NCBI RefSeq assembly: GCF_000413855.1
Contig: NZ_ATGG01000061.1
Span: 62,001-126,000, forward strand
From: Acinetobacter gyllenbergii CIP 110306 = MTCC 11365
GTDB taxonomy: Bacteria > Pseudomonadota > Gammaproteobacteria > Pseudomonadales > Moraxellaceae
Direction: 5' to 3'
Length of the DNA: 64,000 nucleotides
Shown here: positions 17,632 through 26,122 of the stretch, in pieces
How the letters are laid out: the number at the start of each line of letters is the position of its first letter
Numbering within the stretch: the stretch's first letter is position 1
Program-made: the position numbers and the translations under genes
The notes under the pieces: model-generated
Database searches by the model: none
The model's input: only the letters and a program-made list of their open reading frames with translations
What the model was told of the DNA's origin: nothing

Positions 17632-18681
17632 ATGAAAGATCCCTATGGCTTATCCAAAGCCAGTATTCCGATTTCTTATGTGCATTTACTCTTGGAAATT
17701 ATGGTTGAAAAAGGCTTCTCTGCTTCCGAGATTCTGCAGCAAAGTAAAATAGCTTCGGCACTTCTGCATCAATTAGATGCGCGTATCAGTCCCAAACAAT
17801 GGTCAAAATTGGCTTGGATCTGTTTAAGCTTGGCCAAAGATGCTGGTTTAGGCTACGAATATGGGCTAAAACTGCGTCTCACTGCCCATGGTCCAATGGG
17901 CTATGCGCTAATGAGTAGCCCTTCTTTGCGACAGTCAATTGAACTTGCAACACAATTTTTCAATATGCGGCTCAAAGATTACCGAATTGATTTTTTTGAA
18001 CACCATCAACATTCCATTATTGAAATCAAGCAAACCCACCCCGTCGTCAGTCAGCATGCTGAACAGGCGGAAATTTTAAGACGCTTTTTCTATGAATGCC
18101 TGATGATTGGCATTGTACAAACGGGACGCTCATTAACCGAGCGTGATTTTGCTGAGGTCCAACTTCAGGTGGATTGGTCTGAACCACCTTACCATCAACA
18201 GTTTCAAGCTCAACTTCCTCAGATCCATTTTGAACAGGCCCAAAACCAAATTTGCTACCCAGCATCTATCCTCAACCATGCCACCAAAATGGCAGATCCC
18301 ACTGCTTTTCAACAGGCTTTAGCGCAATGTGAAGCTGAACAAATTCGTTTTTCTGAAACCATTCAAGATATTGGCTTACGTGTTAAAACAGAATTAGTTC
18401 TCACGCCGCAAAAAGGTTATCCAAGTCTAGATCATGTTGCGGAACGTCTGCATATGTCGAGTCGCACCTTACGACGACATCTGGATGAAGCTGGTTATTC
18501 TTATCTGGGTCTATTAGATGAAATGAGATATCAAGAAGCACAAAAGCTTCTGCATAACAATCATATCGAAATACAGGATATTGCACTGTACTTAGGCTAT
18601 CTACAACCTGCCAACTTTGCCCGTGCCTTTAAAAAATGGAGTGGCGTAACACCGAGCCAATTTCGTCAAACCCAACTATAG
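17632..18681 (+). CDS. AraC-family transcriptional regulator (OruR/ArgR-like)
   Basis: 349-aa regulator with an N-terminal Arabinose_bd (PF12625)-type sensing domain and a C-terminal double helix-turn-helix (VAERLHMSSRTLRRHLDEAG, then IQDIALYLGYLQPANFARAF). It is divergently transcribed from the SDR/ADC/PF10118/OYE/PF10118 operon and most likely activates it in response to the substrate. A weak dyad after its stop (about 18698-18723) may separate it from the convergent aldolase operon. Confidence 0.9.
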   Translation: MKDPYGLSKASIPISYVHLLLEIMVEKGFSASEILQQSKIASALLHQLDARISPKQWSKLAWICLSLAKDAGLGYEYGLKLRLTAHGPMGYALMSSPSLRQSIELATQFFNMRLKDYRIDFFEHHQHSIIEIKQTHPVVSQHAEQAEILRRFFYECLMIGIVQTGRSLTERDFAEVQLQVDWSEPPYHQQFQAQLPQIHFEQAQNQICYPASILNHATKMADPTAFQQALAQCEAEQIRFSETIQDIGLRVKTELVLTPQKGYPSLDHVAERLHMSSRTLRRHLDEAGYSYLGLLDEMRYQEAQKLLHNNHIEIQDIALYLGYLQPANFARAFKKWSGVTPSQFRQTQL

Positions 18682-18733
18682 AACACCAACAAGTGACGTC
18701 AGGCCGATCAATCTCGACCTGACTTGAACATGT

Positions 18734-19615
18734 TTATTTTACAGCCGCTTGTATCAAGCCTTTTAACTGCTCAATTTCAGCCCCTGTTGCACTTTGCAAA
18801 GGCGGTCTTGGCACCCCGACTGAAAAGCCCAATAGATTGAGCCCTGATTTCACTGTTTTCGGTAAGCCACCTTTGACAATGAAGCTCAGCACAGGGAGTT
18901 GCTGATAAAATATCGCCTGCGCCTTTGACAGATCACCTTGTTGAATCGCTTGATATAATTGCTTTGGCAAGTCACCGAGCAAATTGGGTGCTGCCGTACA
19001 CCATCCTGTCGCCCCAGCACAAAAGGCTTCTAGCGCCAATGGATTAGAACCATTATAAAATGGCAACTGCCCCTGCGTTAAAGCATGAAATTTATGCATA
19101 CGCTGAATATCACCGGTGCTGTCTTTGACCATGCAAATATTGTCGATCTCATTAAACATTTTCACGATCAATTCAGGTGACATATCAATTCCACTGGTGG
19201 CAGGATTGTTATAGACCATAATTGGCAATTTTACCGATGCGGCAATCTGTTGATAATAATCATAAATTTCCTGATCGGTGAGTTTCCAATACGACACTGG
19301 AATCACCATAATTACATCTGCACCTAATTCTTCTGCTTTCTTGGCTTTTTGAATCGCCATCGCAGTGGTCAGTTCAGAAATTCCAACAATCACAGGAACA
19401 CGTTGATTCACCACCTCAATGGTGGTTTGTGCCACCTGCTGCCATTCTTGCCAAGTTAAATAAGCACTTTCCCCTGCACTGCCTAAAGGTGCAATCGCAT
19501 CACATTGTGATTCAAGCAATGCATTTAGACTGATCGTTAGGGCCTCAAGATCAAGTTGTTGCCCGCCCGCTTTAAATGGCGTGACGGGATAAGCAATAAT
19601 GCCTTCAATTTTCAT
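18734..19615 (-). CDS. Dihydrodipicolinate synthase/N-acetylneuraminate lyase-family protein
   Basis: TIM-barrel class I lyase of 293 aa. The DapA/NanA signature is clear: PLGSAGES (residues 43-50), the catalytic tyrosine at 135 in VYNNPATSG, and the Schiff-base lysine at 164 in MVKDSTGD. It is probably not the biosynthetic dapA. It sits in a two-gene operon with a class II aldolase, divergent from a MocR-type regulator, which suggests aldol cleavage or dehydration of a sugar-acid-like or hydroxy-keto-acid substrate. Confidence 0.88.
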   Translation of the reverse strand: MKIEGIIAYPVTPFKAGGQQLDLEALTISLNALLESQCDAIAPLGSAGESAYLTWQEWQQVAQTTIEVVNQRVPVIVGISELTTAMAIQKAKKAEELGADVIMVIPVSYWKLTDQEIYDYYQQIAASVKLPIMVYNNPATSGIDMSPELIVKMFNEIDNICMVKDSTGDIQRMHKFHALTQGQLPFYNGSNPLALEAFCAGATGWCTAAPNLLGDLPKQLYQAIQQGDLSKAQAIFYQQLPVLSFIVKGGLPKTVKSGLNLLGFSVGVPRPPLQSATGAEIEQLKGLIQAAVK

Positions 19616-19620
19616 GTGAT

Positions 19621-20400
19621 TTACTCCTCAATACAATCTTGATGGTTTTTCAACGCCTTACGTGCGTAGTAGGCAAAATTGACTTTGTTGCGCTTATCAG
19701 TAGACAACCAGTCATGTGCTTCTTTTGCCAGTTCATGTGGAATCGGCTGGATTTGACCTGCTGACATCGCTAATAGTTGCAAACGTGCAGCACGCTCAAT
19801 CAACAACGCTAAATTACAAGCTTCTTCAATGCTCTTGCCGGCCACCAACTGACCGTGATGAGACAACAACACCGCCCGATTTTTTCCTAGCGCTTCAGAA
19901 ATAAAAATGCCTTCTTCATTGCCGACAGGCACCCCCGGCCATTCACCGACAAAAGAGCAATCTTCATACAAGGCACAGGTATCCATTTGCGAAATGGCCA
20001 ATGGCACACGTAGCATCGACAAGGCTGCAATATGAGTGGGATGGGTATGGATAATGCAATTCACTTCAGGATGTTGCTGATAAATCCAAGTATGAAAACG
20101 GTTGGCTGGGTTGGCCATGCCTTGCTGATCTAAAGGTTTAAGGTCTTGATCGACCACCAATAAATTGGCTGCGGTAATTTCGTCAAAACCCAGACCAAAA
20201 CGCTGTGTGATAAAGGTATTTTCTTGTTCGGCACGACAGGTAATTTGTCCGGCCAAGCCTGCATCATGGCCATGATCAAATAAAATACGACAAGTTAAAG
20301 CTAACTTCTGTCGATCCGTATAACTGACCTCTTGGATCAAATTCATATTCTGCTGTGCAGTTTGCATCAATTGCTGTTTGCTGAGTAATGCGGTTTGCAT
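19621..20400 (-). CDS. Class II aldolase/adducin-family protein
   Basis: Zinc-dependent class II aldolase/adducin-fold protein, 259 aa. Metal ligands are visible in HTHPTH and in SHHGQL, and the phosphate/substrate loop region around GLAGQITCR is also present. Relatives include fuculose-phosphate aldolase and several decarboxylases or epimerases. It starts the operon with the DapA-like gene (five-base gap) and faces a MocR regulator. The two enzymes probably act in sequence on a hydroxy-acid substrate. No kinase or transporter gene is adjacent. Confidence 0.88.
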   Translation of the reverse strand: MQTALLSKQQLMQTAQQNMNLIQEVSYTDRQKLALTCRILFDHGHDAGLAGQITCRAEQENTFITQRFGLGFDEITAANLLVVDQDLKPLDQQGMANPANRFHTWIYQQHPEVNCIIHTHPTHIAALSMLRVPLAISQMDTCALYEDCSFVGEWPGVPVGNEEGIFISEALGKNRAVLLSHHGQLVAGKSIEEACNLALLIERAARLQLLAMSAGQIQPIPHELAKEAHDWLSTDKRNKVNFAYYARKALKNHQDCIEE

Positions 20401-20492
20401 AAGACCACCTCGCTACGGTTGATTTGTGGATGGGACAGATGCAGAATACGAAGTCAGTGGATGAGTTAAAATATCCAGTTTATAAAACTTAT

Positions 20493-21944
20493 ATGGTCCA
20501 GATCAGCATGCAGCAACCGTGGAAGATTCGTCTTCATCTTGAAGAGCGAGAAGAAAAAACCATCTTTCTCAAGTTGGCCAATCAGATTATTGAAGAGATT
20601 CTGTCTGGCCGGCTCAGCTCAGGCTCACGTCTGTCTGGCTCCCGCTCGCTTGCGGATGAATTAAAGATTAATCGTAAAACCGTACAGTCGGTTTATGAAG
20701 ATTTAGAAGCACAAGGCTGGTTGATCTCCAAGCCAAGACAAGGCACCTTTGTGGCAGAGAATTTGCCTGAGTTAAAACATAAAAAGAGCAATGCTGCGCT
20801 AGAACTTAATCCGTCACCGAATACAGCAAGCCCAACAGCCGTTAAAAATGATGGCATTCCAGATACCCGTCTAATTCCTTATGAATTATTTTCACGAGCC
20901 TATCGACATGCCTTGATTCAAGTGACCCGCTCTCAAATCATGGGCTATGGCGACCCACAAGGCAGTATTGAGTTACGTCAGGCATTGCTGCAAATGCTGT
21001 CAATGGAACGCTTTATTAAAACCAGCATCGACAATATTGGTGTGGTTCGCGGCAGCCAAATGGGGATTTTTTTAGCGGCTCGTGTACTGGCTGGGCGTTC
21101 TGCTCAACGCAAAGTGATTGTGGTGGAGCAATGGTCTTATCCCCCCGCGATTGAAACCTTTCTGTCTCATCATTATCACATCGTTCGGGTTCGGCTGGAT
21201 CAACATGGTCTTGATATTAAGCATCTTGAAGAACTACTAGAAAAATATGATGTGGCTGCAATCTATACCACCCCGCATCATCAATATCCAACCACCGTGA
21301 CCATGGCAATGGATCGGCGCTTAAAATTATTGGAACTCTCAAAAAGCTTTGATTTTTATATTATTGAAGATGACTACGATCATGAGTTTCATTATGACAG
21401 CCGCCCGATTCCACCGCTGATCAGTTTGCCGCATGCAGAAAAAGTCATTCATATTGGTTCACTGTCCAAAGTGTTTGCGCCGAGTTTAAGGATTGGCTAT
21501 GTGGTCGCCAATCGAGACATCATCCAAGCCATGAATCAGGAGATTCTGTTGATTGATAAACAAGGTAATATCATCACTGAATTGGCGATGGCAGAACTGA
21601 TGCAACAGGGAGAAATTAAGCGCCATATCCGCAAGATGCGCAAAATTTACCAACAACGGCGTGACTTTGCAGTGAACCGCTTCCAAGCGGTATTTAAAGA
21701 TCGAGTAGACATTAACCCTCCGTTGGGAGGCATGGCGCTATGGGTCAAATTCAAATTTCCCTATCGCGCTGAATATAATGAGCTTCTGAATCAGTTGCAT
21801 ATTGATGCTGAAGCGCATTTTGCGGCTGAAAGCCAAGCATCAAATCAGCATTTTCATATCCGTTTTGGCTATGCCGCCATCAATGAAACTGAAATTTCAA
21901 ACATCATCAGCCTGCTCTATACTGCATTTCAGTCCAAAGATTGA
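20493..21944 (+). CDS. MocR-type regulator (GntR helix-turn-helix fused to aminotransferase fold)
   Basis: PLP-dependent regulator with an N-terminal winged helix (SGSRLSGSRSLADELKINRK, then TVQSVYEDLEAQGW) and a class I aminotransferase-like domain with the PLP lysine in GSLSKVFAPSLRIGY. The frame is open from a TTG at 20424, but conservation starts around MQQPWKIRLHLEE. The ATG at 20493 or the one at 20508 is more plausible; neither has a good Shine-Dalgarno. It is divergent from the aldolase/DapA-like operon, its likely target. The aminotransferase domain normally senses PLP or an amino compound. Confidence 0.9.
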   Translation: MVQISMQQPWKIRLHLEEREEKTIFLKLANQIIEEILSGRLSSGSRLSGSRSLADELKINRKTVQSVYEDLEAQGWLISKPRQGTFVAENLPELKHKKSNAALELNPSPNTASPTAVKNDGIPDTRLIPYELFSRAYRHALIQVTRSQIMGYGDPQGSIELRQALLQMLSMERFIKTSIDNIGVVRGSQMGIFLAARVLAGRSAQRKVIVVEQWSYPPAIETFLSHHYHIVRVRLDQHGLDIKHLEELLEKYDVAAIYTTPHHQYPTTVTMAMDRRLKLLELSKSFDFYIIEDDYDHEFHYDSRPIPPLISLPHAEKVIHIGSLSKVFAPSLRIGYVVANRDIIQAMNQEILLIDKQGNIITELAMAELMQQGEIKRHIRKMRKIYQQRRDFAVNRFQAVFKDRVDINPPLGGMALWVKFKFPYRAEYNELLNQLHIDAEAHFAAESQASNQHFHIRFGYAAINETEISNIISLLYTAFQSKD

Positions 21945-21956
21945 ATACGCGTGATT

Positions 21957-22631
21957 TTATAATCCTAAGCGTAACTCCTGACTCCACGTCGATTTGGGTT
22001 GTTGATACAGATGCCAACAGGTCTGTTGCAGCGATTGCATCAACGCATGGTTAGCACTTTGCCAATGTGCCAGCGCACAATAGACCACGTGAATTCCCTT
22101 CGGCTGAAACTCTCGCGCCAATGACTGAGCCAAGGCTCGAATACTGGCAGACAGGCTTTGACTGAATAAATCTTGCTCAGATTGAATAGCCTGCTGTGGC
22201 CCTAAAAAAATCAAAGTCCCTTGTTGTTTGGACAGCATCTGTCGAATCACAGCTTGAGCAATACTCACTGCGGTTAAACCCGTGTTTTGCCAACAGGACT
22301 CAAGCTGTGCAGCGGACAATGCATGGCTATTTTCAGGCAGCACAAAGTCAGGTTGAAAGATGCATAAATCGACAAAATACCCTGCTGTTTGAATCTGTTG
22401 CATGCATTTTTTTAGCGCACTCGCATCCAGTAAATTCAGTCGTACACGGATCCACCTCTGTGCTTGAACCTCAAGCTGTGGCTGTGTTTGGGTCACATCA
22501 TGTTGAAGTTGATAAACAGGTATCTCAGGGCTAAAAAGCGGGCTTAACGCCTGCACATCATTGCCCACGATCACCGCACAGCCCTGCATTTTTTGTTGGG
22601 CTTTCAACCAGTGTGGCAGCAACTTACTCAT
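21957..22631 (-). CDS. Degenerate SDR-like protein
   Basis: 224-aa protein with overall SDR-like secondary pattern (FLGPQQAIQ, SASIRALAQSLAREF, GIHVVYCAL). It lacks both the glycine-rich TGxxxGxG cofactor motif and the YxxxK pair, which suggests a non-catalytic partner rather than an enzyme. The start at 22631 (MSKLLPHW) is chosen because it lies just before the stop of the upstream SDR; a longer frame would overlap that gene by 98 bases. It is the last gene of the HxlR-linked operon and probably pairs with the SDR encoded just before it. Confidence 0.7.
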   Translation of the reverse strand: MSKLLPHWLKAQQKMQGCAVIVGNDVQALSPLFSPEIPVYQLQHDVTQTQPQLEVQAQRWIRVRLNLLDASALKKCMQQIQTAGYFVDLCIFQPDFVLPENSHALSAAQLESCWQNTGLTAVSIAQAVIRQMLSKQQGTLIFLGPQQAIQSEQDLFSQSLSASIRALAQSLAREFQPKGIHVVYCALAHWQSANHALMQSLQQTCWHLYQQPKSTWSQELRLGL

Positions 22632-22632
22632 C

Positions 22633-23415
22633 TTAGAATTTCTCCTGATAAGGACGTAAATCCAGTTCATGCGTCCATAAATCAACATTTTGCTGATAGA
22701 GCATCCAGTAATTTTCAGCAATTGCCTCAATATTTAAACCACCCGTACCACGAGTTAACCGTGCCAGCCGTCCCAAGCCCCATAAGGCTTTATTGACACG
22801 ATCACCATCAACCATACCATCTACCACCACATGCGCCACATGGATATTTTGCGGGCGATAGAGTTCAGCCAAATTTAAGGCGTAGCTTCTCAGCGCAGAT
22901 TTGCCCATGGTAAATGCTGCAAAAAAAGGTTTACCTCGCAAAGAAGCACTGGCACCGGTAAAAATCAGCGTGCCCTGCTGCTGTTTTTGAAAAATGCTTA
23001 AACTACGCTGCGCCACCAACACCGCAGATAAAAAGGTGGAACGCCACATTTGGCTAAAAAACTTCAGAGTGCTTTGTAAAAAGATCGAAGGAATATTACC
23101 ACCCACATTATGAATCACTGCTGCCAATGATTCTGGCTGATCGTTTAAATGATCAAATAAGGTCTGCAGCTGCTGCTCGTTTTCAGCATCCAGCGCATAA
23201 GCCACCGCCTGCCCACCTTGACGATGAATTGCCGCTGCCACTTTTTCAACCTTATTTAAGCTTCGTCCCACCACATAAACTTTGAATTTTTCCTGAGCAA
23301 AACGGCGACAGACTGCTGCACCAATGCCTTGCTCAGCACCCACACCAACCACCGCAACAATCGCGGTTGGCTGCGTTATCTCTTGCTTCGACCGATTCAT
23401 AATTGTTGTATCCAA
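22633..23415 (-). CDS. SDR-family oxidoreductase (atypical active site)
   Basis: 260-aa SDR with a cofactor-binding segment GVGAEQGIGAAV and the conserved NVGG region. The expected catalytic YxxxK reads FTMGK, so the tyrosine is replaced by phenylalanine. It may reduce or bind an acyl substrate differently from classical SDRs. The start may be at 23415 or at the second ATG (23400). It overlaps the GST gene end by a few bases and the degenerate SDR follows directly, so the three genes are co-transcribed. Confidence 0.8.
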   Translation of the reverse strand: MDTTIMNRSKQEITQPTAIVAVVGVGAEQGIGAAVCRRFAQEKFKVYVVGRSLNKVEKVAAAIHRQGGQAVAYALDAENEQQLQTLFDHLNDQPESLAAVIHNVGGNIPSIFLQSTLKFFSQMWRSTFLSAVLVAQRSLSIFQKQQQGTLIFTGASASLRGKPFFAAFTMGKSALRSYALNLAELYRPQNIHVAHVVVDGMVDGDRVNKALWGLGRLARLTRGTGGLNIEAIAENYWMLYQQNVDLWTHELDLRPYQEKF

Positions 23416-24077
23416 TGCTGAATATGCGGATAACTGTTAATTTTAGGTCCCCAGATTTTACTGGTGCGAACCACTTCTAACAGTTGTGAACCCACTGCAA
23501 TATCGGCAATGGTTTTGCTCTCACCGACGAGCCAGCCCGTTTGACCCAATACCAACTCGATGCGTTCTAAATGCCGAGTAAATTCTGCCTCGATATCCGC
23601 CTTCGCCATTCGTCCTGTACCTTGCATCTTTACTTGCAGATTCAACGCGGCTTTAAGCAAAGGTTTCATCAATACAATCTCATGCTTAGGACGACCTTCC
23701 GCACTAATCGCGACCGCATGATTCAAGGCATCGGCATCACTGACCCGAAAATATACTTCATAGAAATATAACAATTCGTCAGACCAGTCTTCCCACAATT
23801 CCACATAGGCTTTTTGCAGCGGATCCGTAGGATATAAACGGGGCAACTCTGGATAAGCATCATCTAGATAACGGGCAATTTTAGTACTGTCCTGAATGCG
23901 TTGTCCGTTGATATCCAGCACAGGGACTTTGCCGACTTTGCTGAGTCCTGGGACTTTAGCCCCCAATACGCCGTTATAATTTACAGTTTCAAATGCAATG
24001 CCTTTAAACTGCAACATCCGCGCAACTTTCTTGCAGAACGGTGAAATTTCCCATTGATGTAAGACCACTGTACTCAT
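23397..24077 (-). CDS. Glutathione S-transferase family protein
   Basis: About 226-aa GST. The N-terminal thioredoxin-like half has LHQWEISPFCKKVARML (active-site Ser/Cys region), the cis-proline VPVLDINGQ and the DSTKIARYL glutathione-binding segment; an alpha-helical C-terminal half follows. The start is set at 24077 (MSTVVLHQW), preceded by GGAA; a longer frame adds 18 unlikely residues. It sits between a PF10118 gene and SDR genes in the HxlR-controlled operon, which suggests conjugation or isomerisation of an electrophilic intermediate. Confidence 0.87.
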   Translation of the reverse strand: MSTVVLHQWEISPFCKKVARMLQFKGIAFETVNYNGVLGAKVPGLSKVGKVPVLDINGQRIQDSTKIARYLDDAYPELPRLYPTDPLQKAYVELWEDWSDELLYFYEVYFRVSDADALNHAVAISAEGRPKHEIVLMKPLLKAALNLQVKMQGTGRMAKADIEAEFTRHLERIELVLGQTGWLVGESKTIADIAVGSQLLEVVRTSKIWGPKINSYPHIQHWIQQL

Positions 24078-24205
24078 TGTTATATTTCCATCTTTTATTG
24101 AATTGATCTGGATGATAAGCCCGCAATGCAAAGCGAGCTCAACTTATCTTACAGATATTTATCCCTTTGGTGATGTGTAAGCGCGGGTGATTTTTTTCGC
24201 GCCGA

Positions 24206-25072
24206 TTAATGAATAAAAGTCGATTGTTCTGGCGATAAACCAATTTTGATTTTGGTTTTTGCCACAATATCCGATTCATCGGTATCATTAGGATGGAAAT
24301 CACGACGATAATAAGAGAAAAATTGTGGCACCAGTTTTCGATAGGCCTGCACGGTAAAGCCTGCAAATTTAGCCCACGATTTCAGATTGAGTAATTGCTT
24401 ATCTCTGGACATCAATACCACTTGGTAGACGTTCGAGAAGGTTGTGATGAGGACCAAACTCAGGCTAAAAATCGCTACGCGTGGGATATAGGCATCTAGT
24501 CCTTTGCCATAGAGATATTCATACATGTCATAGGCAACCGCTTTATGTTCGGTTTCTTCGACACTGTGCCACAGCCATAAATTACGGATCGTGGTATCAG
24601 TCATTAATTCATTGACGTTTTTCATCATCTCCACCACCAATACTGCGGTGTAATGCTCCAACCCAACTGTGACCAAGAGATTCCACTTTTTCGGAAAGGT
24701 ACGTTCAATGGCTTTAAGGATAATGCCTGTGACTTTTTCCAGTGATTCAGGGTCTAGGCCATATTGTTGCGCACTGACATGGAAGGCATGATGTTCTTTG
24801 GAATGCATCGCCTCCTGACCAATAAAAGCGCCAATATCACGATCCAGTTGCGGGTTGCTTTTGACTTGATCACGTAAAGCCCTGACCGAACGGACAAAGT
24901 AAGACTCTCCTTCTGGAAATAGGGTGGAAAGACCTGTGAAATAATGGGTAAAGGTTGGTTCATTATTACACCAGTATTTGGGCATATCCTGAAACTCATA
25001 ATCCATACGGCGGACTGGAAATGATGCAGGTATCTTTTGCTTTGATTTTTCTTTTAACGCTGACGCAGACAT
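24206..25072 (-). CDS. PF10118-family predicted metal-dependent hydrolase (copy 3)
   Basis: 288-aa third paralog. ExxH motifs are in GQEAMHSKEH and EETEHKAVAYD, consistent with a di-iron site. A hydrophobic segment (IFSLSLVLITTF) follows the second motif, as in copy 2. It is the first gene of the operon that includes GST, SDR and a degenerate SDR, and faces an HxlR-type regulator. Closest in motif wording to copy 2 rather than copy 1. Function of the family unknown. Confidence 0.8.
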   Translation of the reverse strand: MSASALKEKSKQKIPASFPVRRMDYEFQDMPKYWCNNEPTFTHYFTGLSTLFPEGESYFVRSVRALRDQVKSNPQLDRDIGAFIGQEAMHSKEHHAFHVSAQQYGLDPESLEKVTGIILKAIERTFPKKWNLLVTVGLEHYTAVLVVEMMKNVNELMTDTTIRNLWLWHSVEETEHKAVAYDMYEYLYGKGLDAYIPRVAIFSLSLVLITTFSNVYQVVLMSRDKQLLNLKSWAKFAGFTVQAYRKLVPQFFSYYRRDFHPNDTDESDIVAKTKIKIGLSPEQSTFIH

Positions 25073-25101
25073 AACTCACCTCAAGAATAGATCTCAAAAT
25101 A

Positions 25102-25124
25102 TTAAGTTCCAAAAAAGAACTTAA
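25102..25124. promoter_or_regulatory. Inverted repeat, candidate HxlR operator
   Basis: TTAAGTTC (25102-25109) and GAACTTAA (25117-25124) form a perfect eight-base dyad with a seven-base spacer. It lies 30 bases before the PF10118 start and about 110 bases before the hxlR-like gene, well placed for repression of the operon. Confidence 0.5.
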
Positions 25125-25235
25125 TTGAAAAATATAGCTGCTATGATAAGTTGTCAATAAAGCGGATATCTTAATCGTTCAAGTTGTCCTAAAATGACAG
25201 CCTGCTTCCTATAAAGACATATAGATGGTATTACG

Positions 25236-25700
25236 ATGAAATGGCATGAACTCGGTGAAATGAATTGTCCAATTGCACGGACTTTGTCGATTTTTGGCGA
25301 CCGTTGGACCCTGCTGATTATTCGTAATGCTTTTATGAAAACCCGTCGTTTTGATGATTTTCAAAAGCAGTTGGGCATCACCCGTCATTTGCTAACTGAG
25401 CGGATTAACCGTTTGGTCGAACACAAGATTTTTGAGAAAGTGCTTTATCATGAAGCACCAAAACGCTATGAGTATAAGCTGACGGAAAAAGGCTTAGCAC
25501 TGTACCCGATTATTGTCACCATGAGTACATGGGGCAATATTTGGCAAAATGAAAATAAACAATTTCCTGAGTTACGTTATCTACATAAAAGCTGTGGGCA
25601 TGTGACCAGCCCAAGTCTAACTTGTGATTGCTGCAAGCAGCCTCTTGATGCCAGACAGATGTCGCCGGTTTATGTGGCGGGTGAGGACGGGGAAAACTAA
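25236..25700 (+). CDS. HxlR-family transcriptional regulator
   Basis: 154-aa winged-helix regulator of the HxlR/YodB family. The typical opening NCPIARTLSIFGDRWTLLII has the conserved cysteine at residue 11, often a redox or electrophile sensor in the family. A C-terminal zinc-ribbon-like tail contains C-x2-C (CDCCKQP) and SCGHVT. It is divergent from the PF10118/GST/SDR operon. The GST partner fits sensing of electrophiles. It marks the end of the conserved-looking region; remnants begin 13 bases further. Confidence 0.9.
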   Translation: MKWHELGEMNCPIARTLSIFGDRWTLLIIRNAFMKTRRFDDFQKQLGITRHLLTERINRLVEHKIFEKVLYHEAPKRYEYKLTEKGLALYPIIVTMSTWGNIWQNENKQFPELRYLHKSCGHVTSPSLTCDCCKQPLDARQMSPVYVAGEDGEN

Positions 25701-25712
25701 GCCCTTGCTACT

Positions 25713-26047
25713 CTACTTTGACATTAAATCATAAGTAGCAATCGCGTTTACGATATTGTCAGGATTTTCCACATCAAAAGGGATCGCCTTTAAAATACCT
25801 TTACCTTGTACATTAAAATTGAAACATAACTCTTTATCAAACTTCTGATTTTGATAGGGGTAAATTAATATCACCTCACTCTGATGGTCTAGATAAAAGT
25901 GACTATAGGCAAACATTTGTTGTACATCACTATCCTTTAAACCAAATCTTCCTGCTCGATTATTCTGATCTAATAACTTCCACTTAGTATCTAGAACTAT
26001 TTTCTTTTGCGTTTTCTTATGTTGAATATGAATATCGGGACGTAACT
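25713..26047 (-). pseudogene. mcrC C-terminal fragment (5-methylcytosine restriction system)
   Basis: The minus frame encodes an McrC-like C-terminus beginning at RPDIHIQHK. It includes the nuclease core VLDTKWKLLD, then VQQMFAYSHFY and LIYPYQ. The only in-frame ATG is within QQMFAYS, and an in-frame TAG lies immediately before the LRPDI segment, so the N-terminal two thirds are lost and no mcrB is present. McrC is the nuclease partner of the GTPase McrB in type IV restriction. It is the outermost gene of a decayed defence island. Confidence 0.7.
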
Positions 26048-26122
26048 ACCTAGCTGTTGTTAATATAAATTTAGGAAAACTTAGTATGCAAAAATAAGAA
26101 CTAGCCAATTACTAGATTCAAT

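Noticed and set aside
18734..19615. Biosynthetic dapA
   Set aside because: The catalytic residues fit the superfamily, but the operon with a class II aldolase and a MocR regulator points to a catabolic lyase.
20424..20492. N-terminal extension of the MocR gene from a TTG codon
   Set aside because: The extra residues lie before the conserved start of the family and no ribosome site supports the TTG.
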